NCBI GenBank assembly: GCA_030035585.1
Contig: CM057472.1
Coordinates: 95,601,601 to 95,665,600, forward strand
Length of the DNA stretch: 64,000 nucleotides
Source: Dugong dugon
Lineage: Eukaryota > Chordata > Mammalia > Sirenia > Dugongidae
Direction: 5' to 3'
Position 1 is the first letter of the stretch, and every line of letters starts with the position of its first letter. Shown here piece after piece: positions 12,227 through 22,973 of the stretch. Made by a program: the position numbers and the translations under genes. The notes below the pieces were generated by a model, which saw only the letters and a list, made by a program, of their open reading frames with translations, ran no database searches and had not been told where the DNA came from.

Positions 12227-12674
12227 AATATATATTTTATTGTACTTCAGGTGAAAGCTTACAGAGCAAATAGTTTCTCATGAAACAGTAGTACACATGT
12301 TGTTTTTTGACATTGGTTAACAACCCCACAACGTATTAAGCCTCTAAATTCTCAGCCTTTTTTTTTGATGAAAATTACAGATGGCCAAAGATACACCGTT
12401 TCAAAAATTTCTACATTCACAGTTCAGTGACATTGACTACGCTCTTCCAACTGTGCTGTTATTCTCACTTAAGATGAAGGCTTACAGAACAAAATAGTTT
12501 TTCATTTAACAGTTACTACACATGTTGCCCTATGACAATGGTTAACAATCTCACAGCACATCAAGAATATCCTTACTCCACCTTGTGTTCCCTATCACCA
12601 GGGGGCTTCCTTGTCCCCTTCTGTCTTCTGGACCTTGTCAGTGGACTATTGTACCTCTTTAGTCTCATTTGTTT

Positions 12675-12705
<31 letters not shown>

Positions 12706-13722
12706 TTTTATTTAAACACCATTTCAAAACTTTTTACTTACACATTTAAGTGATATTGACTATGCTCTTCCAATTGTGCTGCCATTCTCGCCCAAGATGA
12801 AGGCTTACAGGACAAAACAGCCTCCCATTTAATAGTTACTACAAATGTTGCCCTATAGCAGTGGTCAACAATCTCACAATACGTCGACAGTGTCCTTATT
12901 CAATTTGTGTTCCTTATCATCAGTTTCCTACTCTCCCTCTGCCTTCTGGCCATTGTCACCGGACTCCTGTATATCGTTAGTCCCATTTAGTTTTACTGGG
13001 CTGTCCATTCCCAGGCTTAACATCGAACCTTGAAGGTAACTTCACCTCTGAGCTGAAAGGGTGTCTGGGGGCCACACTCTTGAGATTTCTCTAGTATTCC
13101 TTAGGCCAGTATATCTGGTCTACTTTTTTTTTTTTTTTTTTTGGGAGTTAAAATTATGCTCTACATCCTACTCCAGCTCTGCCCAGAACCCTCTGTTGTG
13201 ATCCTGGTCAGAGGAGTCATTGGTGGTAGCCGGGCACCATCCAGCTGTACTGGACTCAGTCCCGTGGAGGCCTTGGTAGCTGTGGACCATTAGTCCTTCG
13301 GACTAATCTTTTCCTTGTATCCTGTTCTCTTCGTTCTCCCTTGTTCCCGAAGGGATGAGATCAGTGGAGTATCTGAGATGGCCGCTCATAGGCTTTTAAG
13401 ACCCCAGACACTACTCACCAAGGTAGAATGTAGAGCATTATCTTTATAAGTAGTGTCATGCCAATTGAGCTAGATGTTCCCCGAGATCATGGTCCCCAGA
13501 GCCCTCCAACAACTCAGTCCCTCGGGGGGTTTGGATGTGTCTATAGGGCCTCCATGACCTTTCCTTGTGCAGGTTGTGTTAGTTTCCCCTGTACTATGTA
13601 CTATCTCATCTCTCACCCAAGTTACCACTTACCTATTACCTATTTAGTATTCCCACCCCCCCCCCATCCCTGGTAACCAACAAGGATTGTTACATTTTGC
13701 ATGTGAATTTTTTCATGGGTTT
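12227..13722 (-). other. L1-1 3'UTR with repeated internal units
   Basis: About 1.5 kb of non-coding sequence after the ORF2 stop. Three units beginning 'aag(c/g)cttacag' start at 12,254, 12,477 and 12,800. They share the following 'ttactacacatgttgccctat', 'caatctcaca' and 'gactacgctcttccaa' type blocks. A TTTA microsatellite (12,668-12,713) sits in the second unit. The first unit lacks the 'cttgtccccttctg' half. The proximal part carries the 'ggccgctcataggctttta' block found in all L1 3'UTRs of this window. Confidence 0.8.
12668..12713. repeat. (TTTA)n microsatellite
   Basis: A tetranucleotide run with late ATTTTA interruptions, inside the L1-1 3'UTR. Confidence 0.9.
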
Positions 13723-16700
13723 TTACAATAGAGGTCTCATACAATATTTGTCCTTTTGTGATTGACTTATTTCACTCAGCATGATGTCCTCCAGTTTCAT
13801 CCATGTTATGAGATGGTTCACCGATTCATTGTTCTTTCTCATTGCATAGTACTCCATTGTGTGTATGTACCATAGTTTGTGTATCCATTCGTCTGTTGAT
13901 GGACATCGAGGTTGTTTCCATCGTTTTGCTATTGTGAATAATGCTGCCATGAACATAGGTGTGCATATGTCTATTCGAGTGATGACTCTTATTTCTCTAG
14001 GATATATTCCTAGGAGTGGGATTGCTGGATCGAATGGTGCGTCTATTTCTAGCTTTCTGAGGAAACGCCATATCATTTTCCAAAATGGCTGTATCATTTT
14101 GCGTTCCCACCAGCAGTGTATAAGAGTTCCCGTCTCCCGGCAGCCCCTCCAACATTTGTTATTTCCAGTGTTTTTGATTCGTGCCAGTAATGCCGGGGTG
14201 AGATGGTATCTCATTGTGGTTTTAATTTGCATTTCTCTAATGGCTAGTGATCGCGAGCATTTCCTCATGTGTCTGTTGGCCATTTGAATGTCTTCCTTGG
14301 TGAAGTGTCTGTTCATTTCCTTTGCCCATTTTTTGATAGGATTGGTTGTCTTTTTGTTGTAGAGGTGTTGGATTTTCTTGTAGATTATGGAGATTAGACC
14401 TTTGTCTGACTTGTACTGTCCAAAAAATTTTTCCCAGTCTGTAGGTTCTCTTTTAACTCTTTTGGTGAAATCTTTTGAAGAGCATAGATGTTTGATTTTT
14501 AGAAGATCCCAATTATCTAGTTTATCTGTTGGGTTTTTTGTGTTGATGTTTATGGTTTGTATCCTGTTAATGCCATGTATTAAGGTCTGAAGTGTTGGTC
14601 CTATTTTTTCTTCTATGAATTTTATCGTTTGAGGCTTTATATTCAGGTCTTTGATCCATTTTGAAGTAGTTTTTGTATATGGTGTGAGGTATGGGTCCTG
14701 TTTCATTTTTCTACAAATGGATATCCAGTTTTGCCAGCACCATTTGTTAAAAAGACTGTCTTTTCCCCATTTGATGTATTTTGGGCCCTTGTCAAAAATC
14801 AGGTGACCGTAGGTGGATGGATTTACATCTGAGTTCTCAATTCTGTTCCATTGGTCAATGTCTCTGTTGTTGTACCAGTACCAGGCTGTTTTGAGTACTG
14901 TAGCTGTATAGTAGGTTCTCAAGTCAGGTAGTGTGAGTCCTCCAACTTTATTCTTCTTCTTCAGTAGTGCTTTACTTATTCAGGGTTTCTTCCCTTTCCA
15001 TATAAAGTTAATAATTAGTTTTTCCATCTCTTTGAAGAATGTTGTTGGCATTTGTATCGGAATTGCATTGTATTTGTAGATTGCTTTAGGTAGAATTGCC
15101 ATTTTCACAATGTTGAGTCTGCCTATCCATGAGCATGGTATGTTTTTCCATTTATGTAAATCCCTTTGGGTTTCATGCAGCAGTGTTTTGTAGTTTTCTT
15201 TGTATAGGTCTTTTATATTCCTGGTCAGATTTATTCCTAAGTATTTTATCTTTTTAGGGGCTATTGAAAATGGTATTGATTTCCTGATCTCCTTTTCATC
15301 GTTCTCTTTACTGGTGTATAGGAATACAACTGATTTTTGAATGTTTATCTTGTATCCTGCTACTCTGCTGAATCTTTCTATTAGTTCCAGTAAATTTCTC
15401 GTGGAGTCTTTAGGGTTTTCTATGTATAGTATCATATCATCTGCAAACAGGGAGAGTTTAACTTCTTCATTATAAATTTGGATGCCCTTTATTTCTTTCT
15501 CTTGCCTTACTGCTCTAGCTAGAACTTCCAGCACAATGTTAAATAGGAGTGGTGATAAAGGGCATCCTTGTCTTGTTCCTGTTTTCAGGGGGAATGTTTT
15601 CAGCCTTTCTCCATTAAGAATGATGTTGGCTGTTGGTTTTGCATAGATGCCCTTTATTATGTTGAGAAATTTCCCTTCTATACCTATTTTATTGAGAGCT
15701 TTTATCAGGAATGGGTGTTGGACTTTGTCAAATGCCTTTTCTGCATCAATTGAGATAATCATGTGATTTTTTTCTTTCCTTTTATTTATGTGGTGGATTA
15801 CGTTGATGGATTTTCTAATGTTAAACCATCCTTGCATACCTGGTATGAATCCTACTTGGTCGTGGTGTATTATTTTTTTGATATGATACTGAATTCTATT
15901 GGCTAGAATTTTGTTCAGAATTTTTGCATCTATATTCATGAGAGATATTGGTCTGTAATTTTCTTTTTTTGTGATGTCTTTGCCTGGTTTTGGTATCAGC
16001 GTTATGCTGGCTTCATAGAATGAATTTGGAAGTGTTGCTTCCTCTTCTATGCTCTGAAATAACTTGAGTAGAACTGGTACGAGCTCTTCTGTAAATGTTT
16101 TGTAGAATTCTCCAGTGAAGCCATCTGGGCCAGGGCTTTTTTTGGTTGGGAGTTTTTTTATTACCTTTTCAATCTCTTCTCTTGTTATGGGTCTGTTCAG
16201 ATTTTCAATATCACTTTGTTGTAGTTTGGGTAGGCCGTATGATTCTAGAAATTTATCCATTTCCTCTAGGTTTTCAAATTTGTTGGAATATAGTTTTTCA
16301 TAATATTCTGTTATAATCCTTTTTATTTCAGTTGGGTCTGTTGTAATGTCCCCCATTTCATTTCTTATTGGGGTTATTTGTGCCCTCTGCTGTTTTTCTT
16401 TTGTCAGTCTGGCCAGTGGTTTGTCGATTTTGTTGATTCTTTCAAAGAACCAACTTTTGGTTTTGTTGATTCTTTCTATTGTTTTTCTGTTCTCTATTTC
16501 ATTGATTTCTGCTCTGATCTTTACTATTTCCTTTCTTCCGGTGGTTGTAGGCTTTTTTTGTTGTTCTCTTTCTATTTGTTTGAGTTCTGTAGTTAATGTT
16601 TTGATTTTGTCCCTTTCTTCTTTTTTGATATGTGCATCTATTGCTATAAATTGTCCTCTGACGACTGCCTTTGCTGTGTCCCAAAGGTTTTGGTATGATG

Positions 16701-17544
16701 TGTTTTCATTTTCATTTGATTCTAGGAATTTTTTAATTCCATCTCTGATTTATTCTATTACCCATTGATGTGTAAGCAGATTATTATTCAGTTTCCATGT
16801 GGTTGATTTTTTTTCCTTGCTCTTTCTAGTGTTAATTTCTACCTTGATGGCATTGTGGTCAGAGAAGATACTGTGAATTATCTCAGCATTTTGGATCTTG
16901 TTGAGGATTGCTCTGTGGCCTAAGATGTTGTCTATTCTGGAGAACGTTCCATGTGCATTGGATAAGAATGTGTACTTTGCAGCGGTTGGATGGATTGTTC
17001 TATATATGTCTATGAGGTCCAGTTGGCTGATTGTGTCCTTTAGGTCTTCTGTATCTTTGCTGAGTTTCTTTTTAGTTGTTCTGTCCTTTACTGAGAGTGG
17101 TTTGTTGAAGTCTCCTACTATTATTGTGGAACTGTTAATTTCTCTTTTCAGTGCTGTTAGAGTTTTTTTTATGTATTTTGGAGCCCTGTCATTGGGTGCA
17201 TAGATATTTATTATGGTTATGTCTTCATGATGGATCATCCCCTTAATCATTATATAGTGTCCTTCTTTGTCTTTTATGGTAGATTTTGTTTTAAAGTCTA
17301 TTTTATCTGAGATTAGAATTGCCACTCCTGCTCTTTTTTGATAGTTGTTAGCTTGATATATTTTTTTCCAACCTTTGATTTTTAATAAATTCACATCTTT
17401 GTTTCTAAGGTGTGTCTCTTGTAGACAGCAAATTGATGTATCCTGTTTTATTATCCATTCTGCCACTATCCGTCTCTTTATGGGCGCATTGAGTCCATTT
17501 ACGTTCAGTGTAATTATTGATAGATGTGAGTTTGTTGCTGTCAT
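13723..17544 (-). pseudogene. ORF2: L1-1 ORF2 (endonuclease-reverse transcriptase), two stops
   Basis: The L1 ORF2 protein nicks target DNA and reverse-transcribes its own RNA at the nick. The frame runs 1,273 codons from ATG at 17,544, the usual length (about 1,275 in human). The N-terminal endonuclease shows N14 in LNVNGLN, E43 in LQETH, the GDFN motif and SDHNAIK. The reverse transcriptase shows [26 protein letters not shown] and the catalytic FADD near residue 700. The C-terminal cysteine motif reads CWRGC..H but its last cysteine (about residue 1148) is Arg; L1-3 keeps Cys there. Stops lie at codon 265 (TAA, bases 16,752-16,750) and codon 855 (TGA, 14,982-14,980). The second is a CGA-to-TGA CpG change, since L1-3 has CGA. 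No frameshift was found, so decay is slight and recent. The reading frame is also open upstream of the ATG to 17,775. Confidence 0.95.
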
Positions 17545-17976
17545 TTTGTAGTGCTTTTTTTTTGTGATGCTGAAGTTTTCTTTGTTCTTCTTAGTCTCTT
17601 GTGCTGAGTTACTTTTGTTTGTGGATTTTGTGTTCATTTCTTTTGTTTTTGTAGGTTTTGTTTTTGTTGAGAATTTATGTTTTTCGTCTTTATTTTTATG
17701 AGTTGGTTTGTTAACTTTTTTTGTGGTTACCATGAATTTTACCCTTATCTTTATAATTTTGAAGCAGTCTACCATTACTTGGTATCGCCTTGCCTTCCTC
17801 TCCTTTAGAAGGTTCTATACCTATGCCGTTTGTTCCCTCTTTCATTGTTTTGATGTTGTTGTCATCCTTTGATTGATTTCTCTGATTCCCTGTTGTATAT
17901 CTTTTGTTTTTGGAAAGTCCTCTGTAGTTCAGTTCCTAGAATGGTATCTGGTTCATGTGAACCTGCGTCCTAGGTC
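17545..17976 (-). other. L1-1 inter-ORF spacer (432 nt)
   Basis: The gap between the ORF1 stop and the ORF2 ATG is far longer than the 63 nt known for human L1. It is A-rich on the coding strand and encodes a Lys/Thr/Asn-rich frame. In this copy a run of nine A's (eight in L1-3 and L1-4) joins that frame to ORF2, giving 77 extra in-frame codons before the ORF2 ATG. Confidence 0.75.
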
Positions 17977-19026
17977 CTAGGTCCTGCCTGAGGGCTGAGG
18001 CTGTTTGTCCTCAGATCGAAGAACTCCCTTTAATAATTCTTGTAAGTTTGGTTTGACTTTTGCATATTCCTTTAGTTTCTGTTTATCTGGAAATGACCTA
18101 ATTTCACCATCAAATCTGAATGAGAGTTTTGCAGGATATATTATTCTTGGCTGACAATTTCTTTCTTTCATGATTTTATATATGTCATCCCATTGCCTTC
18201 TTGCCTGCATGGTTTCTGCTGAATAATCTGAGCTTAGTCTTATTGTTTCTCCTCTGTATGTGACTTCTTGTTTTTCACGAGCTGCTCTCAGGATTCTTTG
18301 TCTGTCTTTAGTTTTAGCGAGTGTGAATATGATATGTCTTGGTGATTTTCTTTTGGGGTCTCTTCTATATGGGGTTCGTTGAGCTTCTTGGATGACCAGC
18401 TTTTCATCTTTCATGATATTGGGAAAGTTTTCTGTCAGCAGTTCCTCAATGATCCTCTCTGTGTTTTCTGTTTTCTTCCCCTGTTCTGGTATGCCAATCA
18501 CTCGTAAGTTTTTGCTTTTAATTGTGTCCCACATAACTCTCAGGGTCTCTTCATTTTTCTTTGTTCTTTTTTCTGAGTTTTCCCGAAACAGAGTTGTATC
18601 CAAGTGTTTGTCTTCAGTTCCACTGATCCTGTCTTCCATGGTTTCAAATCTACTTCTCAGCCCTTCTATGACACCGTCCATTTCTGAAATCTTGTTGTTT
18701 ATCTTTTGGATTTCTAATTGTTGTTTTTGTATAATTTCGAGTTGTGAATTTATTTTGGCATTTTGTTCTTGCATCATCTTCCTGAATTCTTCCAATTTTT
18801 TGTCTGTATTTTCCATAAATTTGTCTATTTTTTCCTCATGTTTGTCAGCTTTTCGCCTCAGTTCTTGGAAAATTCTGAGTATTAGTGATTTGAGTTCTGT
18901 ATCAGGTACTTCTAGTGCATTTTCTTCCACAGGAGAGTTATCTGGTGTTTTAATTTGGACGCCTATTGGAGCCATCTTGTCTTGTTTTTGTAAATGTTTT
19001 GATATTGTTTGCTGTTTTCGGGGCAT
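17977..19026 (-). CDS. ORF1: L1-1 ORF1 protein (RNA-binding chaperone), intact
   Basis: The L1 ORF1 protein trimerises, coats L1 RNA and acts as a nucleic-acid chaperone in the cytoplasmic L1 ribonucleoprotein. The open frame is 349 codons. A second ATG at codon 18 (18,975) is the likelier native start, because L1-4 and L1-3 have no usable upstream start while both keep the MAPIG/MVPVG start. Visible domains: a heptad-rich coiled coil at about 45-160 (Glu/Lys/Gln-rich), an RRM-like domain at about 165-252 (NLRVIGIPEQ at 173-182, SPRHIIFTLAK at 228-238), and the C-terminal domain at about 253-332 with YPAKLSF at 297-303. No stop or frameshift interrupts it, so it could still make protein that acts on other L1 or SINE RNAs. 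The only antisense frame here (213 codons) is a shadow. Confidence 0.93.
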   Translation of the reverse strand: MPRKQQTISKHLQKQDKMAPIGVQIKTPDNSPVEENALEVPDTELKSLILRIFQELRRKADKHEEKIDKFMENTDKKLEEFRKMMQEQNAKINSQLEIIQKQQLEIQKINNKISEMDGVIEGLRSRFETMEDRISGTEDKHLDTTLFRENSEKRTKKNEETLRVMWDTIKSKNLRVIGIPEQGKKTENTERIIEELLTENFPNIMKDEKLVIQEAQRTPYRRDPKRKSPRHIIFTLAKTKDRQRILRAAREKQEVTYRGETIRLSSDYSAETMQARRQWDDIYKIMKERNCQPRIIYPAKLSFRFDGEIRSFPDKQKLKEYAKVKPNLQELLKGVLRSEDKQPQPSGRT

Positions 19027-19603
19027 TCAGTAGATATTTCTCTCGTTTATTGATTGTAGATTTTTTTTTTTTTTTTTCGTTCTTGTGGTACAGCTGGGCA
19101 GATCTAGTTGAGGAGGAGCCACTGGGATGGGTTGCTTGTGGCACTCACCGCAGCCACCAGGATGGTCGGTAGTCAGTGCTGGGCAGGTTCTAATAGGGCG
19201 TGCCTGCACCGCTTGGTGATGTGATGTCTAGTGCACGGTGCAGGTAGGTAGGGTGCAGCGGGAAGATGGTTATGTGTGAAGCTAAGCGCAGTTTACCGGT
19301 CGTTATGTCTCCGACCAGATGCTCTGCAAGGCTGTTCTCCCGTTTGCTGGTCTCCGATAGGAATCCAAGATGGTGGATCCGCGCTGCGTTAGCTGGTAAG
19401 GAATCTCTGCCTGAGTCTCTCCTCGCTCTCCGTTCTCTTTTAGTATTCTCACTCCGTTTGGTGTTTGGCTGAGTTCTTTATCTCTTCATTTGGTGTTCTA
19501 GGGTTTCAGGATTGTTGATTCTCTGTTAGGCTTAGTTTTTCGGATCTTTGCTGTGGAGGGACGGCGTGGTGTTTCTGCCTAGAGCGCCATCTTGCCCCTC
19601 TCC
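19027..19603 (-). promoter_or_regulatory. L1-1 5'UTR, short form with exon-exon-like junction
   Basis: The 5' end starts 'gaggggcaagatggcgctc', as in L1-4 and L1-3. The first 317 nt (19,603-19,287) match L1-4 60,257-60,572, and the rest (from 19,286) matches L1-4 from 61,962. The junction 'aaactgcg/cttagc' between 19,287 and 19,286 coincides with GT..AG boundaries in L1-4. All monomer repeats are therefore absent, and this copy probably has a weak promoter of its own. Confidence 0.85.
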
Positions 19604-19612
19604 ACAGCAAGC
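19604..19612. repeat. L1-1 target-site duplication, right copy
   Basis: 'acagcaagc' plus T's, the partner of 12,196-12,204. Confidence 0.85.
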
Positions 19613-19619
19613 TTTTTTT

Positions 19620-20018
19620 AAAAAAAAGAAAATAAATTGGCAGTTTCTATTAGGTTAATACAAACTACATTAAAAATAGATTTTTGTCTTTTTGTAACAT
19701 CTTAATAATTTTAAAATATTCTTTGCATATTGTTTAAATGGTTGTTATGACCTGTTCTACATATAAGGTTAAGAAAATGACTGTTTTGACTATATTGGCT
19801 CAAGAGGTAACTCAGGTAAAGAATTAAATCACCATGATAAATAAGTGCAGTCAAATTGATAATTTTATCCTCATATTTTCAAAGACTTAACTGGTTTGGC
19901 TTTATTCACAGTTGTTTTATTGTCATATAATCAGAAAACTGTCTTATTTATTTTTATCAATCTGATAAGCTAAGAATAACAGTATAAATGTCGTATTTTT
20001 CCCTTTTGTCAGAGGGAG
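19620..20018. other. Unique AT-rich DNA, nothing recognised
   Basis: Pre-insertion flank of L1-1. No feature seen. Confidence 0.45.
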
Positions 20019-20172
20019 TTTGAGCACGAAAAGAAATTGTATATGCCAATAAGTATATGTAGCATTTCCGATGCGCACCTGCCAAATAACAGGAGTATGG
20101 CAATTTGAAAGATACATGAATATGGCAATTTACAAGTGTATACTTAAAGGGACTATTAACACACACCTGAAC
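20019..20172. repeat. Unclassified 154-bp repeat, copy B
   Basis: Partner of 11,558-11,711, same orientation, gap-free alignment at about 88% identity. Before L1-1 inserted, the two copies lay about 1 kb apart. Confidence 0.7.
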
Positions 20173-21857
20173 TATAAATGAATCTCCAAATTGAGTATAT
20201 AATAATAATAATCTACTCTTGAGTATATAATATATCAGAATATAATAAGTCTTATGGTGAAATTGTTCTTATAAAATGGATGACTCTGAAATGCAAACTT
20301 CTCAGGTTATACAATTTATTGAAACGGAAGTAGTTTAAAGTTGTCTGTTTCTTGTTAGTTGTTAAATATGCAAATAAGAAAGGACATTCAATTTATTCAT
20401 TTTTATTTATGCCTTTTGCAGACGGGAACATAACTACTCGTTAGGAATTAAATTCCACTTCTCAGCCTCTTGATTTTGCGTCTTAGCTTTTGAAAACAAA
20501 TTGATGCCCAAATATTGCAAACTGAATTTTTACCATTGTAACTAATCTCAGCACAAGATGCTATAAATTTAAAATATTCACCAATAAAGTATTGTAATCA
20601 AGTTATTGCCTTTTGCAGTTTAGCCTGAGGTTGTTAATGATACTCAGATCGGGAATTTCATAATCAATTTAAATAATAGTAATTTAAGGATGAAGCAATA
20701 ATTATATTTTATACATCTGAACATTTCACATTGAATTGGAAAAGACATCATGACTTTTTGCCTTGTTAAATGAAATTGCTCTTATTGTTGTGTAAGGAAA
20801 CGTGCTCAGCGTTTATCAAGGAAGAGATATGCAGTTTTTATGAATAGACAAGTTTTCCAGATGGTATTCCTGTTCTTAGGTAAAGATGAACTCTCCAGAT
20901 ACGTTGTTCTTAACACATCAAAATAAATGGGCTCCTTGGATGAAATCAACCACACCACATTAGAGAGAACACCAAAAAGTAAAGAATATTATGATATTTA
21001 TATTTATTCCTTTTAATCAGACATCTAAGCCTATACTGTTGGAGTCAGATTGTTCTTACCAATTAATATTCTTTCTGATTAGTAAAAAAATTTATTTTAA
21101 ATTTATTCAAACATTTAATCCAAAATTATGAAGTACTTCTTAAATGTAAAATGCTATTTATTATCTGCATTTGAATAATATTGAATTCATTTCCCAAACA
21201 TGTATCTTCCCGCTTACCATTGTTCCCAACCCCATTTACAGCCAGTGTCTTGAAAATGATTTATGTTTGTTATCTTCACTTTCTGCATTCACTCGTCAAT
21301 CCATTCCAACATGGAAAATAAGAGAAAAAAACTTCAAAAAGAAACATTCAAATGGATCAAAAGGTGATAGGTCAATTAGGATAAAGACTGAATAATGTTA
21401 AATTACATGTTGATGATATTGGATAGAACAATTCCAGTATACTGGTGAGGGGTTGTTTGGGGTAGCTCTGTGAATCATAAATGTGATATATTCTAAAAGA
21501 ATTTCCTTCTCAAATTTATTTAGAGTAGGGAATTGTTGAGACCAAAAGTCAATAAACAACCAAGTTGGTAATTAGAGTCAGTCCTGGTTGTGTGAGCTAG
21601 CACATATACCCTTGCCCTCTGATAAGTGCACCTTTATTGATACATTCAGCCTGATCGAAGGTGTGTTGTTCCTCTATCCTTGGTCTGGTGTCCTTGGAAC
21701 ATGTTCCTACACGTTCTCCATATTTATGCCAATATAAATTAGCAAAATTTGCAGTTGCTCGGTTGTTAAGCTTTCTCCTCTGAAGTTTGACTCTGTGACC
21801 CTGCCCCTCACTCAAAGCTGGGATATAACTCTGATTATAGGTCTTTAAAAAATTAAA
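20173..21857. other. Unique AT-rich DNA; possible unrecognised LTR at its end
   Basis: Nothing is recognised to about 21,530. From 21,535 to 21,850 base composition rises, and the minus strand carries 'aatgtatcaataaagg' with an AATAAA signal inside a 113-codon minus-strand open frame. This resembles part of an LTR, but I cannot name a family. Confidence 0.3.
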
Positions 21858-21972
21858 ACCAAATCCATAGTCATCCAGTTGATTTCCACTCATAGCAATC
21901 CTATAGGACAGAGTAGAACTGTCCCACAGGATTTCCAAGGCTGTAAACTTTTATGGAAACAGATTATCACTT
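21858..21972 (-). repeat. AfroSINE 3' fragment
   Basis: The plus strand reads 'aaatccatagtcatccagttg', then 'cctataggacagagtagaac' and 'tttccaaggctgtaaac', the reversed SINE 3' half. The tRNA-like head is missing. Confidence 0.75.
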
Positions 21973-22033
21973 TGTAAGCATAGTTACTCCTTTGGATGAA
22001 GGTTAATTACTAGTTACTAGTACTGTAATTACT

Positions 22034-22155
22034 AGTAAAGATCCTTGGGTGGTGAAAACAGTTTGCACGTGACTATTAACCAAAAGATTAGTGGTTTGAA
22101 TCCACCCAGCGGTGCTGTGGAAGAGAAGCCTGGTGGTCTACTTCCATAAGATTAA
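22034..22155 (+). repeat. AfroSINE 5' half
   Basis: It starts 'agatccttgggtggtgaaaa' and continues through 'tagtggtttgaatccaccca' and 'gcctggtggtctacttcc'. It stops at 'ataagatta' where the next, inverted SINE begins. Confidence 0.75.
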
Positions 22156-22331
22156 ACCAAAAAAACACAAATTTATTGCCGTCAAATCGATTCCAACTCA
22201 TAGCAACCCTATAGGACAGAGTATAACTGTATCCATAAGATTTACATGGCTGTAAATCTTTACGAAAGCTGACTGCCACATCTTTCTCCTATGGCTTGGC
22301 TGGTGGGTTTGAACTGCCAACAAGGCTCCTT
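22156..22331 (-). repeat. AfroSINE inverted against the preceding half copy
   Basis: The plus strand reads 'aaatttattgccgtcaaatcg', 'ctcatagcaaccctatagga', 'ggctgtaaatctttacgaa' and 'gctggtgggtttgaactgcc', ending 'aaggctcct'. Part of its own head is deleted. Together with 22,034-22,155 it forms an inverted composite. Confidence 0.8.
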
Positions 22332-22960
22332 TATAGGTCTGTAGATAATGGAGAAGTGGTTTGAAGGCATTTAGCTTCCCTTTGCAAAGTCACCCCTCGG
22401 GCAACATCATTCAAGTAGGATAGGAAAAATCTTATCAGGCAGAGACAGACAGGTGGCTTCATATGACCACCATAATTCAGTAGGGTTTTAAAGCTTTAGA
22501 GTTCAGGTTCTCTGAGTTATCCAAATGCAAGCTTCAATACTTTCTACATTCAATTCTTTTAGTCCATTCTTTTTTTTTTTTTTTTCCTCTGATTAATATC
22601 TAAACTTTTTCACAGGAAACCTGACAAGTCTGTGATTTAAAATTAGCTAACAACAAACTGAACTTTGAATTTGGTTTTTGGCTATGTCAGACAAGAATGT
22701 GCTGTGTTTCTATCACACAGGACATACCACTGGAGATATCTCTCTCTCAGTTTGCTGCCTTTAATCTTTGTAATATAAGCAATAACATAAATTTATCTAT
22801 AATTTTACTATAGCTACATCACTTAAGTTCATATATTTTTATTATTTGTTTTAAATATTTTCTATTTTCCCTTGTGATTTCCTCTTTGATAGTTATGTTA
22901 TTTAGAAGTGTGTTATATTTTATCTATCCCTTTACATTTTTTAAATATATCTTTTAAATT
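22332..22960. other. Unique AT-rich DNA, nothing recognised
   Basis: A T-run lies at 22,570-22,585. No repeat or gene is recognised. Confidence 0.45.
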
Positions 22961-22973
22961 AAGATGTGCTTCT
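22961..22973. repeat. L1-2 target-site duplication, left copy
   Basis: 'aagatgtgcttct' matches 'aaaaggtgcttct' at 30,560-30,572 with two mismatches; the last eight bases, gtgcttct, are identical. This brackets L1-2. Confidence 0.7.

Larger units (their letters stand above)
12205..19603 (-). mobile_element. L1-1: full-length young LINE-1
   Basis: A 7.4-kb L1 reading right to left. It consists of 5'UTR (19,603-19,027), ORF1 (19,026-17,977), a long spacer, ORF2 (17,544-13,723), 3'UTR (13,722-12,227) and a poly(A) tail seen as a T-run at 12,205-12,226. Target-site duplications flank it. It is very similar to L1-4 at 60,257 over the 5'UTR and ORF1. It differs by lacking a 1,389-bp 5'UTR segment, with GT..AG ends, that L1-4 retains. 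ORF1 is open; ORF2 has two in-frame stops, so this copy is not autonomous as it stands. Confidence 0.95.

Noticed and set aside
18392-19033. 213-codon plus-strand open frame rich in Phe, Ser and Leu
   Set aside because: It is the antisense shadow of L1-1 ORF1; the Lys/Glu-rich coiled coil reads as Phe/Ser/Leu-rich on the other strand.
11558-20172. The 154-bp direct repeats as LTRs or terminal repeats of one large element enclosing L1-1
   Set aside because: L1-1 has its own clean target duplication inside the pair, and the roughly 1 kb of remaining DNA between the repeats shows no coding or retroviral sequence.
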